Source: Verrucomicrobiales bacterium
GTDB lineage: Bacteria > Verrucomicrobiota > Verrucomicrobiia > Limisphaerales > Palsa-1400
DNA length: 8,122 bases
Direction: 5' to 3'
Assembly: GCA_028293405.1 (NCBI GenBank)
Contig: JAQGOW010000287.1
Span: 1-8,122, forward strand
The position numbers and the translations under genes are program-made. Of the stretch, positions 1-6,109 are shown piece by piece (within the stretch, counting starts at the first letter, position 1; the number at the start of each line of letters is the position of its first letter). The notes beneath the pieces are model-generated. The model ran no database searches and was not told where the DNA came from. It saw only the letters and a program-made list of their open reading frames with translations.

Positions 1-3000
1 CTCAAGCTTCGCCGAACCTGGTGCTCACGGTGCCGAATTTGGCGGTCGGAGCGTCCGCGAACTTCACAGCGACGTTCACCGCGCCGGCTAATGCCTGCTC
101 CGTCACCAGCACGGTCAGTGCCCGAGGCACCGATGTTTGCACCTCGCGTTCGATCACGAACACGGCGTCAGCAACTTGCCCGCTCACAACCAATCCGCGC
201 CTGCTCGTCACCTTGAACTGCTCGTCAGTCCCGGTCGGCGCAGGCAGCCCGTTGACCTTTACCGGCAGCGTCAAAAACACTGGTAACGTCACTATCACCA
301 ACATCGTTGTGACGACCGACCGCACCGGCACTTCGCCGGTAACGACGATCGTTTCACTCGCGCCGAATGCGACAGCGAACTTCGTTGGAACCTATGTTGT
401 TCCTCCGGAAGCTTGCTCGGTCACGACGATCGCGACTGCGACTGGCGCCGATTGCAATGGCACCATCGCCAGCAATTCCGCAACGACCACTTGCCCGGTC
501 ACCGGCGGAATCCCGAGCATCGAAGTCACCCAGTTCTGCCCCGCAACGGCTCCGAGCCCCGGTGGCACGCTTAACTTCACCGGCATCGTTGCCAACGACG
601 GCACCGTCACACTGACGAACGTCCTGGTCTACAATAGCCGCACCGGCACCGCTCCAATCCTGACGGTTCCGATCCTCGCCCCTGGCGAAAGCGCAACCTT
701 CACCGGCAGCTATCATGTGCCGTTGAACTGCTGCTCGCAGTCCAGCATGGCCACCGCCACTGGTGTAGTTCCTTGCACGGGATTGATGGTTAGCGACACC
801 GACACGAAAACCTGTCCGGTGCTCACAGCGCCAGCAATCGTCGTCACGAAAGTGTGTTCGACGAATGTCACGAATCCTGGCGAAGTGTTGCACTATAGCG
901 GCACCGTCAGTAACTCGGGCAACATCACATTGGTCAACGTGACCATTGTGAACAATCAGCCGAGCGTTGGCTCACGCGTGTTCGGACCGATTACTCTGGC
1001 ACCTGGTGAAGTCGCGGATTACACCGGCTCATACACAATCATCGCAGACTTCTGCGGCACTGACACCGTCACCGCTCGCGGCGAGGATGCTTGCACACAA
1101 GTTGCAGTCACCAGCAGCGTCACTACCACGTGCCCGGTCGCGGCAACGCTTCCTGACATTCTCGTAACAAAGAATTGTCCCGCGTTCCCAACGCCTCGTG
1201 GCGCGCCGTTCACGTTCACTGGAACTGTGTTCAACACCGGCAACGTCACCCTGACCAACGTCATGGTGTTCGACAACCAGCCGACGAACAATTCGCTGGT
1301 TATCGGTCCTATCACGATCGCACCTGGTGCATCGGTGAAATTCACCAACACCTACACCGCGCCGCTCTGCTGCTGCCAAATCGTCGACACGTTGACGGCT
1401 AGCGGCAACGACCGTTGCTCGGGCACGACAGTCAGCGCGACATCCAGCGCCGAATGCCCGCTCTTGACCACGCCGCTCATCAGCGTCATCAAGAACTGCC
1501 CAAGCGGCACAGTGCGAGTCGGCGATACGTATAACTACTCCGGTATTGTCAGCAACAGCGGCAACATCGTCCTGACGAACGTCATCGTCGTCAGCAGCCA
1601 GCCAGGCAATACAGTCTTGCTCGGGCCGATCGAACTCGCGCCCGGTGAAACAGAAGACTTCAGTGGCAGCTACGTTGTCACCAGCTCATCACGTCCTACA
1701 TTGGACACGGTCACAGCTCGTGGAACCGACACGTGCCAGGCACGCACGGTCACTGCCTCTGCTAACTGCGCAGGCCCGATCAAGGTTATTCAATTGGTGC
1801 AATTCCGCCAATTCATCACCGGTAACGGCACAGTCACACCGAACATGGACGGACAATTCCTCCAGATCGGCAAGACCTACACGATCACCGCGAAGGCTGG
1901 CACAGGTCAGATCCTCGGCAGCTGGAAAGGCGTCCCTGGCGCATCCAACCAAACAGTGCTGACCTTCACCATGCAAGGTGGCACCTACATCACGGCGAAC
2001 TTCGTGCCTAATCCGTTCCTCCGTGTCAAAGGCACCTTCAACGGCTTGTTCATGGGAACAACCGCAGTCGAGAACGCGAACTCCGGCGCATTCACAATGG
2101 TCCTTGGTGACCAGGGTGCTTACACCGCATCGCTCTCGTCCGAAGGCAAGCGTTACGTCACCAGCGGTCGCCTCAACGTCGATGGAACTGGCACCAGCTC
2201 CGTCGCTCGCCCCGGCTCCTCTGCACTCGCAGCGAACTGGAATGTGGCGTTGGATAATTCCGACACCATCTCCGGCACCGTCACCGATGGCAAATGGGTC
2301 TCCTCATTGCTCGGCGATCGCGGCACGTTCGATGCCCTCAAGAACCGCGCGTCGCTCGGCGGTAAATACACCGTGGTCATTCCTGGCAATGTCGGCCGCA
2401 CCGTCTCACGTCAAGGCGACGGCTACGGCGCAGTCACAGTCAATGCCAACGGCTCGGTGCTCTTCACCGGAACACTCGCTGACGGTACACGCGTCTCGCA
2501 AAACTCAGCCATCTCCAAGAATGGTGAATGGCCGGTCTACGTCTCGCTCTATGCCGGACACGGTTCGCTCCTCGGTTGGATGACCTTCACCAATCGCTCC
2601 AGCGACGACGTCTCTGGTCGCCTGAGCTGGATCCGTCCTGCCCAAGCCGCGAGCCGATTGTTCGCCGCCGGTTTCGCGACCGACGCTGAATCGACCGGTT
2701 CCCGATACGTCGCGCCGATTGGCACTGCCACTCGCGTGCTCAACATCACCAACGGTGTCGTCAGCCTCAGCGGCGGCAACTTGTCCACTGCATCGGACAA
2801 CAACGTCACCCTTGGCCTCGGAAGTAAGATCATCAGTGCCAGCAACAAACTGTCCCTGAACTTCACGCTCTCCAGCGGGTTGTTCACCGGATCGTTCGTC
2901 GAACCTGGCACGACACATCTCACCACCTTTAGCGGCGCAGTGCTGCAAAAGGCCAACGTCGGCGCCGGCTACTTCCCCGGCACCAATGACAATGGACGCG

Positions 3001-3023
3001 TTCTGTTTCAAGCCGCGCCATAA
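1..3023 (+). CDS. Large secreted repeat protein (DUF11-like repeats, InlB-type repeat, verrucomicrobial C-terminal region), 5' partial
   Basis: The frame is open from the first full codon (3) to TAA at 3021, so the true start lies upstream; the GTG at 21 is only an internal valine. From N to C there is part of one Ig-like repeat (3-197), then five complete repeats of about 105 residues (198-1778). Each has the pattern 'FTGTVxNTGNVTLTNV', then 'LAPGxxxxFTGSY', then a closing 'TTTCPV'. This resembles the DUF11/B_ant_repeat group. Next comes a divergent InlB B-repeat (about 1779-2018, 'GNGTVTPN' to 'TANFVPNPF'). The remaining ~330 residues are beta-rich, with recurring 'GTFNGLF', 'SGTVTDGKW', 'GKYTVVIPG' and 'GYFPGTNDNGRVLF' motifs. 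I remember this C-terminal arrangement from Verrucomicrobiota secreted proteins. A surface or extracellular structural role is inferred; no catalytic motif is visible. The cysteine content points to export and disulfide formation. Confidence 0.9.
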   Translation, partial: QASPNLVLTVPNLAVGASANFTATFTAPANACSVTSTVSARGTDVCTSRSITNTASATCPLTTNPRLLVTLNCSSVPVGAGSPLTFTGSVKNTGNVTITNIVVTTDRTGTSPVTTIVSLAPNATANFVGTYVVPPEACSVTTIATATGADCNGTIASNSATTTCPVTGGIPSIEVTQFCPATAPSPGGTLNFTGIVANDGTVTLTNVLVYNSRTGTAPILTVPILAPGESATFTGSYHVPLNCCSQSSMATATGVVPCTGLMVSDTDTKTCPVLTAPAIVVTKVCSTNVTNPGEVLHYSGTVSNSGNITLVNVTIVNNQPSVGSRVFGPITLAPGEVADYTGSYTIIADFCGTDTVTARGEDACTQVAVTSSVTTTCPVAATLPDILVTKNCPAFPTPRGAPFTFTGTVFNTGNVTLTNVMVFDNQPTNNSLVIGPITIAPGASVKFTNTYTAPLCCCQIVDTLTASGNDRCSGTTVSATSSAECPLLTTPLISVIKNCPSGTVRVGDTYNYSGIVSNSGNIVLTNVIVVSSQPGNTVLLGPIELAPGETEDFSGSYVVTSSSRPTLDTVTARGTDTCQARTVTASANCAGPIKVIQLVQFRQFITGNGTVTPNMDGQFLQIGKTYTITAKAGTGQILGSWKGVPGASNQTVLTFTMQGGTYITANFVPNPFLRVKGTFNGLFMGTTAVENANSGAFTMVLGDQGAYTASLSSEGKRYVTSGRLNVDGTGTSSVARPGSSALAANWNVALDNSDTISGTVTDGKWVSSLLGDRGTFDALKNRASLGGKYTVVIPGNVGRTVSRQGDGYGAVTVNANGSVLFTGTLADGTRVSQNSAISKNGEWPVYVSLYAGHGSLLGWMTFTNRSSDDVSGRLSWIRPAQAASRLFAAGFATDAESTGSRYVAPIGTATRVLNITNGVVSLSGGNLSTASDNNVTLGLGSKIISASNKLSLNFTLSSGLFTGSFVEPGTTHLTTFSGAVLQKANVGAGYFPGTNDNGRVLFQAAP
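198..1778 (+). repeat. Five tandem Ig-like (DUF11-type) protein repeats, coding
   Basis: Unit boundaries by internal similarity are about 198-509, 510-830, 831-1148, 1149-1472 and 1473-1778 (104, 107, 106, 108 and 102 residues). Units begin near 'ILVTKNCP'-like sequence and end near 'TTCPV'. Cysteines fall at four equivalent places: after the first strand, after the 'GSYxVP' strand, in the 'GxDxC' turn, and in the closing 'TCP'. Unit 2 has CC and unit 4 has CCC at the second place; unit 5 lacks it. The repeats have diverged at the DNA level, so this is an old protein repeat and not a recent tandem duplication. Confidence 0.85.
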
Positions 3024-3043
3024 AAATTAGTTCATCAAGTGCT

Positions 3044-3090
3044 AAACCAACCGAAGGCGGTGGAAGAAATTCCGCCCCTTCGGTTGGTGT
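3044..3090 (+). terminator. Strong hairpin with GAAA loop, probable terminator after the repeat-protein gene
   Basis: The arm at 3047-3057 (CCAACCGAAGG) pairs perfectly with 3077-3087. Inside it, 3059-3065 pairs with 3070-3076 with one G-T wobble, leaving C3058 bulged and a GAAA tetraloop at 3066-3069. That makes about 18 pairs. Only a weak T stretch (TGTTT) follows, so termination may be partial. The hairpin lies 20-odd bases after the stop codon and just before the next gene's ribosome binding site, so it could also act as a 5' leader structure. Confidence 0.6.
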
Positions 3091-3103
3091 TTAAAGGGCC
3101 AAC

Positions 3104-3110
3104 GAAAGGA
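3104..3110 (+). promoter_or_regulatory. Ribosome binding site of the 73-residue gene
   Basis: GAAAGGA ends 8 bases before the ATG at 3119. It is the clearest Shine-Dalgarno sequence in the window; most other starts here have none. It supports 3119 as a real start for a gene too short to be convincing on length alone. Confidence 0.65.
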
Positions 3111-3118
3111 AAATATTT

Positions 3119-3340
3119 ATGTCGAACCGAACCGTCCTCTGCGTCTCCAACGTTGACCAGGACAACCGCGTGTTCTTGCAGGACATCGACACGAGCAATT
3201 ATTTCCGTGGCGTCCACCGTTGGACACCCGAAATGAAAGAGGCGCTGAGTTTCGTGGATGTGGCCGAGGCCCACCACATTTGCCGCTACCTCGGGATGAA
3301 CGTGCAAACGCACCGGCAAAACGCTACGCTTTCACATTGA
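3119..3340 (+). CDS. Small hypothetical protein (73 aa)
   Basis: I do not recognise this protein. It is soluble and fairly charged, with no signal peptide or membrane segment. The second half, 'WTPEMKEALSFVDVAEAHHI' followed by 'CRYLGMNV', has the look of small proteins in which a helix carrying 'F-x-x-x-x-x-A' packs after a short beta region, but I cannot name a family. Three things support it: a good Shine-Dalgarno sequence, an ATG start, and a TGA stop that overlaps the TTG start of the membrane-protein gene within TTGA at 3337-3340. The overlap suggests translation of the two is coupled, so they may share a function. The strong hairpin upstream separates the pair from the large secreted-protein gene. 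Confidence 0.7.
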   Translation: MSNRTVLCVSNVDQDNRVFLQDIDTSNYFRGVHRWTPEMKEALSFVDVAEAHHICRYLGMNVQTHRQNATLSH

Positions 3341-4011
3341 ACGCCTCGCCCATCAAAATTCCGCTGACCGCAAAGCTCATCGTCACCGCGTTCCTGGCCG
3401 TCCTCGTTCCCGTTTACCTGCATTCCTACGGGCCGACCAATTTCCTGTGGTTCTGCGATGCGGCGCTGATTCTCACCGTCACTGGCATGTGGATGGAAAG
3501 CGCGCTCCTCATCAGCATGTGCGCCGTCGGCATTTTAATTCCGCAATTCCTTTGGCTGCTGGACTTCGGCAGTCACCTCTTTGGATTCCGTCTGTTCGGC
3601 TTGACCAACTACATGTTTGATTCCGACCTGCCGCTCTTCACGCGCGGGCTCTCGCTCTTTCACGGTTGGTTGCCACTCTTGCTCCTCTGGCTTTTGCACC
3701 GGCTCGGTTACGACAAACGCGCGTTTCCGGCCTGGACCGCGCTGGCCACGGTGCTGGTGTTGAGTTGCTATTGGTTTACGCCACCGGCGGGGGCGCATCT
3801 GGCCGATCCCAACATTCCGATCAACCTCAATTGCGTTTACGGTTTCGACAATCAACATCCGCAAACCTGGCTCAACCAAAATCTCTATGTGCTGGGCTGG
3901 CTGGGAGTGTTGTGGCTGGTGGCCTATTTCCCGACGCACTTGCTCTTGCGCAAAATCTTCCCCGCGACCAAACCCTCCTTCGCCTACAAACCTGCTGTGC
4001 AGTTTGTTTGA
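3337..4011 (+). CDS. Conserved polytopic membrane protein of unknown function (224 aa)
   Basis: There are about six hydrophobic segments: residues 10-28, 36-52, 56-75, 107-121, 130-147 and 184-204. Motifs such as 'YGPTNFLWFCDAALILT', 'MFDSDLPLFTRGLSLFHGW' and 'YFPTHLLLRK' match my memory of an uncharacterised membrane-protein family found in Planctomycetes and Verrucomicrobia. No catalytic or transport motif is evident. I place the start at the TTG at 3337. The frame is open further up to a TTG at 3220, but that stretch reads through the preceding small gene and gives arginine- and proline-rich sequence without hydrophobic character. TTG at 3337 overlaps the preceding stop (TTGA), as expected for coupling. 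No good Shine-Dalgarno sequence precedes it. Its last 29 codons have a diverged copy at 6110-6199. Confidence 0.85.
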   Translation: MNASPIKIPLTAKLIVTAFLAVLVPVYLHSYGPTNFLWFCDAALILTVTGMWMESALLISMCAVGILIPQFLWLLDFGSHLFGFRLFGLTNYMFDSDLPLFTRGLSLFHGWLPLLLLWLLHRLGYDKRAFPAWTALATVLVLSCYWFTPPAGAHLADPNIPINLNCVYGFDNQHPQTWLNQNLYVLGWLGVLWLVAYFPTHLLLRKIFPATKPSFAYKPAVQFV

Positions 4012-4066
4012 TGCGAGCACGGCGACATGCCGTCAATTCGGGATTGGAAGTGAAGCGCTGTTCTAA

Positions 4067-4351
4067 CTAAGCATCCTTCTGAATGCTCCAATCGCCGTCT
4101 GCAATACCATATTCATCTTTGGCTCGCTGCTTGGCTTGCGCGATATCCTCATGCCATGTATCACCACAAAAAGTTCCGTCGTCTTTGTACCGGTGCATTT
4201 GACAAGAAGGATTCTGTTCACTGCCGCACTCAATGAAAACGTAATCAGGATTCGGCATACCGTCATACTGTACCTTGCCGTTGGAAACACGACGCGCCCA
4301 TGCGTGCGTTCCCGGCATGAGGACTTGCTTAACTCTGGCGAGGTATTTCAT
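4067..4351 (-). CDS. Small hypothetical protein (94 aa)
   Basis: The frame runs from ATG (4351-4349) to TAG (4069-4067). The protein is soluble, acidic to neutral, and has three cysteines (in 'IECGSEQNPSCQMH' and 'FCGDTW'). The C-terminal part, 'GDTWHEDIAQAKQRAKDEYG' followed by 'DW', resembles a common motif of small proteins in which a tryptophan strand is followed by an alanine-rich helix. I cannot give it a function. The start lies 10 bases after a GTTAGGC heptamer, which also supplies a weak AGGCAG ribosome binding site. The gene converges with the membrane-protein gene, with 55 bp between the stops. It is co-directional with the gene at 4433-4807. Confidence 0.75.
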   Translation of the reverse strand: MKYLARVKQVLMPGTHAWARRVSNGKVQYDGMPNPDYVFIECGSEQNPSCQMHRYKDDGTFCGDTWHEDIAQAKQRAKDEYGIADGDWSIQKDA

Positions 4352-4361
4352 TGAATTTTCT

Positions 4362-4414
4362 GCCTAACGATTAATCGGAAATGGAAGGGCTGTTTTAAGC
4401 GACGAATGTTTAGC
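4362..4414 (-). other. attC-like recombination site (candidate)
   Basis: Read on the minus strand, the site begins GCTAAAC (RYYYAAC with one mismatch) and ends GTTAGGC (a perfect GTTRRRY). Next to these, ATTCGTCG (4407-4400) pairs with CGATTAAT (4377-4370), with one mismatch and one wobble. A single extra base (position 4369) remains between the inner and outer boxes, like the extrahelical base of an attC. The loop is 22 bases. The site starts 18 bases after the stop of the upstream gene and ends 10 bases before the ATG of the next, as in a gene cassette. At 53 bp it is slightly shorter than usual attC sites. No integrase or second clear site is visible, so this is suggestive only. Confidence 0.35.
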
Positions 4415-4432
4415 TCAGCCATTGATTGCATA

Positions 4433-4807
4433 TCATCGCTGCGCCTCCCATCGACCTTGTACTTTGGGCTTCGCAAGCAACTGGAGAAGATGGTCGCTGC
4501 TTACCAGCGCAAAATGCGACAGTTCTCCATAAATAGGCGTAAACTGGTCCAACCATTGCGACCCCTCCACACATAGTAACGGGAACGTCTCTGATGGGTT
4601 GAGCATTGGAAGTGGGCGGGGAGGGAAGTCGAATCCGGGGCATTCTTGCTCGAACCGAAGGGCGACGACCCCAGAAAAATCGAGTAACAAGGTCCTACTG
4701 CCAATCATCTGAACCGACAAAGTTTCGTGTTGGAAAGAATACGAGATGGACGTAAAAGCAGAATCGATATCGGACACCGGTTCCCATTTGGTTACTTGTT
4801 GTGCCAT
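4433..4807 (-). CDS. Hypothetical protein (124 aa)
   Basis: I do not recognise a named family. The protein is soluble, with alternating beta strands: 'ISYSF', 'LSVQMIG', 'TLLLDFSGVVALRFE', then 'FPLLCVEGSQWLDQFTPIYG' and 'LSHFALVSSDHLLQLLA'. This pattern recalls small single-domain accessory proteins of unknown role that are scattered in bacterial genomes. I chose the ATG at 4807-4805. The frame also opens at a TTG four codons upstream (4819), but that codon lies at the edge of the dispersed repeat. No Shine-Dalgarno sequence is visible at either start. A TTGACA motif inside the repeat lies about 50 bases upstream and may supply the promoter. A terminator-like hairpin (4897-4923) separates the gene from the toxin gene. 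Confidence 0.75.
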   Translation of the reverse strand: MAQQVTKWEPVSDIDSAFTSISYSFQHETLSVQMIGSRTLLLDFSGVVALRFEQECPGFDFPPRPLPMLNPSETFPLLCVEGSQWLDQFTPIYGELSHFALVSSDHLLQLLAKPKVQGRWEAQR

Positions 4808-4830
4808 GATGCGTACCAATTAAATTCGGG

Positions 4831-4888
4831 ACAACTGTTCGCAGCCACGCTGCTATTGTCAATAAAACGCGCATGACCACAAAATAGT
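4831..4888 (-). repeat. Dispersed repeat copy 1 (about 58 bp), in front of the 124-aa gene
   Basis: Aligned with 6631-6687, 41 of the first 50 positions are identical, and a 7-base AAATAGT match follows after a one-base gap. The longest exact block is the 17-base TTGTCAATAAAACGCGC. Weaker similarity (CAATTAA) extends to about 4817, nearly reaching the start codon at 4807. Position 4855-4865 is a perfect small inverted repeat, TATTG-T-CAATA. Both copies have the same orientation relative to the minus-strand gene they precede. The two downstream genes are unrelated in sequence, so the repeat is not just shared gene ancestry. Confidence 0.8.
4834..4862 (-). promoter_or_regulatory. Candidate promoter inside repeat copy 1
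   Basis: On the minus strand, a perfect TTGACA (4862-4857) is followed after 17 bases by AACAGT (4839-4834), a poor -10 match. Transcription would begin about 20 bases before the ATG at 4807. The same TTGACA with the same 17-base spacing occurs in the second repeat copy. The -35 match could be chance. Confidence 0.3.
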
Positions 4889-4896
4889 CCTTTGGC

Positions 4897-4923
4897 AAAA
4901 AAGCCGCCGGAACATGTGGCGGG
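4897..4923 (-). terminator. Rho-independent terminator of the toxin-antitoxin operon
   Basis: On the minus strand the sequence reads CCGCC (4922-4918), a 9-base loop, GGCGG (4908-4904), then C and six T residues (4902-4897). The GC stem is short but the T run is clean. It lies about 125 bases after the toxin stop codon and points the right way to end that transcript before the 124-aa gene. Confidence 0.6.
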
Positions 4924-5048
4924 TTTGTCACAGTATGGACGGGCATTTCGGAATCGGTCTCCGGGACTTGGGCGCAACGGGTTCTTCCTTCATTTAAAAG
5001 TTTTTGACGCCGAACATTTTCGACGCAAGCGGCAATCTGCTCGATTGT

Positions 5049-5318
5049 TCAAACACCAAACTGAGCATCAAACTCGCGGTGATTTCCGATCCAAAGCCAA
5101 ACCCAAACATCATTTTCGTAACGTCGCGCAATTGCCCGAAAATCGCGGGTGATGCGTACTGACCAAAGACGGGGGTCTCTACGCAATCTCTCCAAGTGTA
5201 AACCTGGATGCGCTGGATTTTGGCGGTACTTTTGATGGGCGCGCCGTGCGGCAATCTTTATCTCAGGCGGAAGCTTGTAATAAAGCGCCCAGAAAGCGTC
5301 TGTGCCTCGGGAACTCAC
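5049..5318 (-). CDS. RelE/ParE-family toxin (89 aa)
   Basis: This is probably the toxin of a type II toxin-antitoxin pair, of the fold whose members cleave mRNA at the ribosome or poison gyrase. Residues 8-34 form two helices ('FWALYYKLPPEIKIAARRAH'). They are followed by the typical beta core: 'LWSVRITRDFRAIARRY' (residues 51-67), then 'WVWLWIGNHREFD' (72-84). Conserved positions by family analogy are R55, R61, H80 and the aromatic F83. The length is normal. The start is GTG at 5318-5316, which overlaps the antitoxin stop (GTGA), and no Shine-Dalgarno sequence is visible, so translation is probably coupled to the antitoxin. Which RelE/ParE subtype it is, and its cellular target, cannot be told from sequence alone. 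Confidence 0.85.
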   Translation of the reverse strand: MSSRGTDAFWALYYKLPPEIKIAARRAHQKYRQNPAHPGLHLERLRRDPRLWSVRITRDFRAIARRYENDVWVWLWIGNHREFDAQFGV

Positions 5319-5563
5319 GCGTGGCGATCAAAGTCCGAATCTTTGATTTCAGGGAAGCGTTCCGGATTTCGCTCGTGTTCGCGATCTAGAGAATCAGCCA
5401 ACGCGGAAAGCGCCGGGCTAGGCGTTGGATCGTTCAGGATTCTGGCCCACGCCAAATCCGCTTCCCATTCCGGCAGCAGCGCCGGCAGATCGTGAATCAG
5501 CTTGGCGCGATCTTCGATAGAAAGACTGCCAATAGCCGTTTCGATTTCCTGAAGCGAACTCAT
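5315..5563 (-). CDS. Antitoxin of the RelE/ParE pair (82 aa)
   Basis: The gene lies directly upstream of the toxin and overlaps it by four bases (GTGA). The N-terminal helix, 'SLQEIETAIGSLSIEDRAKL', is the 'xxLxxxERxxL' pattern of short antitoxins of the addiction-module component type. The rest is charged and probably disordered until folded on the toxin ('LADSLDREHERNPERFPEI', ending 'DSDFDRHA'). No separate ribbon-helix-helix or helix-turn-helix DNA-binding domain is obvious, so autoregulation is uncertain. The frame is open above 5563, but I chose the ATG at 5563-5561 because the family helix begins right after it and the upstream residues look like non-coding translation. No Shine-Dalgarno sequence is visible. 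Confidence 0.8.
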   Translation of the reverse strand: MSSLQEIETAIGSLSIEDRAKLIHDLPALLPEWEADLAWARILNDPTPSPALSALADSLDREHERNPERFPEIKDSDFDRHA

Positions 5564-5568
5564 GGCGG

Positions 5569-5727
5569 TTAATCTAATCGGAATTCTATTCCAAGTAAAT
5601 CGTTGAGGAAGACATCGTGCGGCAAAATGTAAAAGCCAATCGACTCGGCACCGATCGAGATTACATTGGTAGGAGAATCGCCCAGTGCGCCCCTCCGCCG
5701 CACCGGCCAAACGGAATAGTCAGTGAT
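5569..5727 (-). pseudogene. Possible short coding remnant ahead of the antitoxin
   Basis: This short open frame ends in TAA (5571-5569), five bases before the antitoxin ATG. Its codons read 'ITDYSVWPVRRRGALGDSPT', then 'NVISIGAESIGFYILPHDV' and 'FLNDLLGIEFRLD', which look like a folded protein's C-terminus. There is no ATG; the only plausible start is the GTG at 5703. Upstream (about 5821-5720) another minus frame reads 'FELEALSPVNRRLDAHSQTV' and stops at TGA 5722-5720, so a frameshifted older gene is possible. This is the longest stretch without a firm gene (5564-5847). I see nothing else in it beyond the small palindrome noted separately. Confidence 0.3.
5580..5592. promoter_or_regulatory. 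Small palindrome upstream of the antitoxin, possible operator
   Basis: GGAAT-TCT-ATTCC is a perfect 5-bp inverted repeat with a 3-bp spacer, starting 17 bases before the antitoxin ATG. Many toxin-antitoxin operons have an operator here, but a 5-bp inverted repeat is short enough to be chance. Confidence 0.2.
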
Positions 5728-5847
5728 TTAAGTATCTATTCGCGTGGCAAACTGTTTGACTATGCGCGTCGAGACGGCGATTCACGGGGCTCAACGCTTC
5801 CAATTCGAACGCCAGAGATTTTTATCTAACTGGCACAGCACTCAAAA

Positions 5848-6087
5848 ATGAAACCTACAAAACAAACTAAAACTCTGAATGCCCCGCTGGCAAAAGGTCA
5901 ATTGTGGAAGCTGGACGACAGGCACATCGAGATCATGGAAGTCGGCAAGACGCTGACGCATTATCGGATGTTTCAGACCCAGAAGCGTGTTCCGATCAGC
6001 TTGGGCGGCATCATTGCAGTGCAGGCGTATCTTAAAACGAATGGCGGAAAGCTCATTCGTAAATGCGCCCCCGTCAAAGCGGCTTAA
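5848..6087 (+). CDS. Small conserved protein (79 aa), verrucomicrobial family of unknown function
   Basis: The frame runs from ATG at 5848 to TAA at 6085. After a basic tail (residues 1-16), the core is 'KGQLWKLDDRHIEIMEVGKT' followed by 'LTHYRMFQTQKRVPISLGGI' and 'VQAYLKTNGGKLIR'. I recall similar small proteins ('LWK...IQIVEVGKRLxHYKM...YLKxNGAxLV') recurring in many Verrucomicrobiota genomes, without known function. The fold is probably a small beta sheet with a C-terminal helix, perhaps nucleic-acid binding given the positive charge, but this is inference. There is no Shine-Dalgarno sequence. It is the only plus-strand gene in an otherwise minus-strand cluster, and a membrane-protein remnant starts within 25 bases of its stop. 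Confidence 0.8.
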   Translation: MKPTKQTKTLNAPLAKGQLWKLDDRHIEIMEVGKTLTHYRMFQTQKRVPISLGGIIAVQAYLKTNGGKLIRKCAPVKAA

Positions 6088-6109
6088 GTAACGGGGCCGG
6101 CCACCGATA

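Noticed and set aside
1019..1379. Long antisense open frames inside the large repeat-protein gene
   Set aside because: They are shadows caused by the strong codon bias and repeat structure of the real gene, and have no independent support.
4019..4033. ACGGC-GACAT-GCCGT hairpin between the convergent genes
   Set aside because: Only five pairs and no T run on either strand, so it is not convincing as a terminator.
4695..4977. Minus-strand open frames of 83 and 61 residues across the repeat and terminator region
   Set aside because: They overlap the 124-aa gene's 5' end, the repeat and the terminator hairpin. Their sequence has no protein-like pattern apart from the repeat-encoded phrase.
5617..5829. 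Plus-strand 70-residue open frame
   Set aside because: GTG start, no ribosome binding site, and low-complexity arginine- and proline-rich sequence. It is antisense to the more protein-like minus frames.
5824..5830. ATCTAAC heptamer before the 79-aa gene, matching an attC core box
   Set aside because: No partner box or paired inner arms at a suitable distance. Such heptamers are expected many times by chance in 8 kb.
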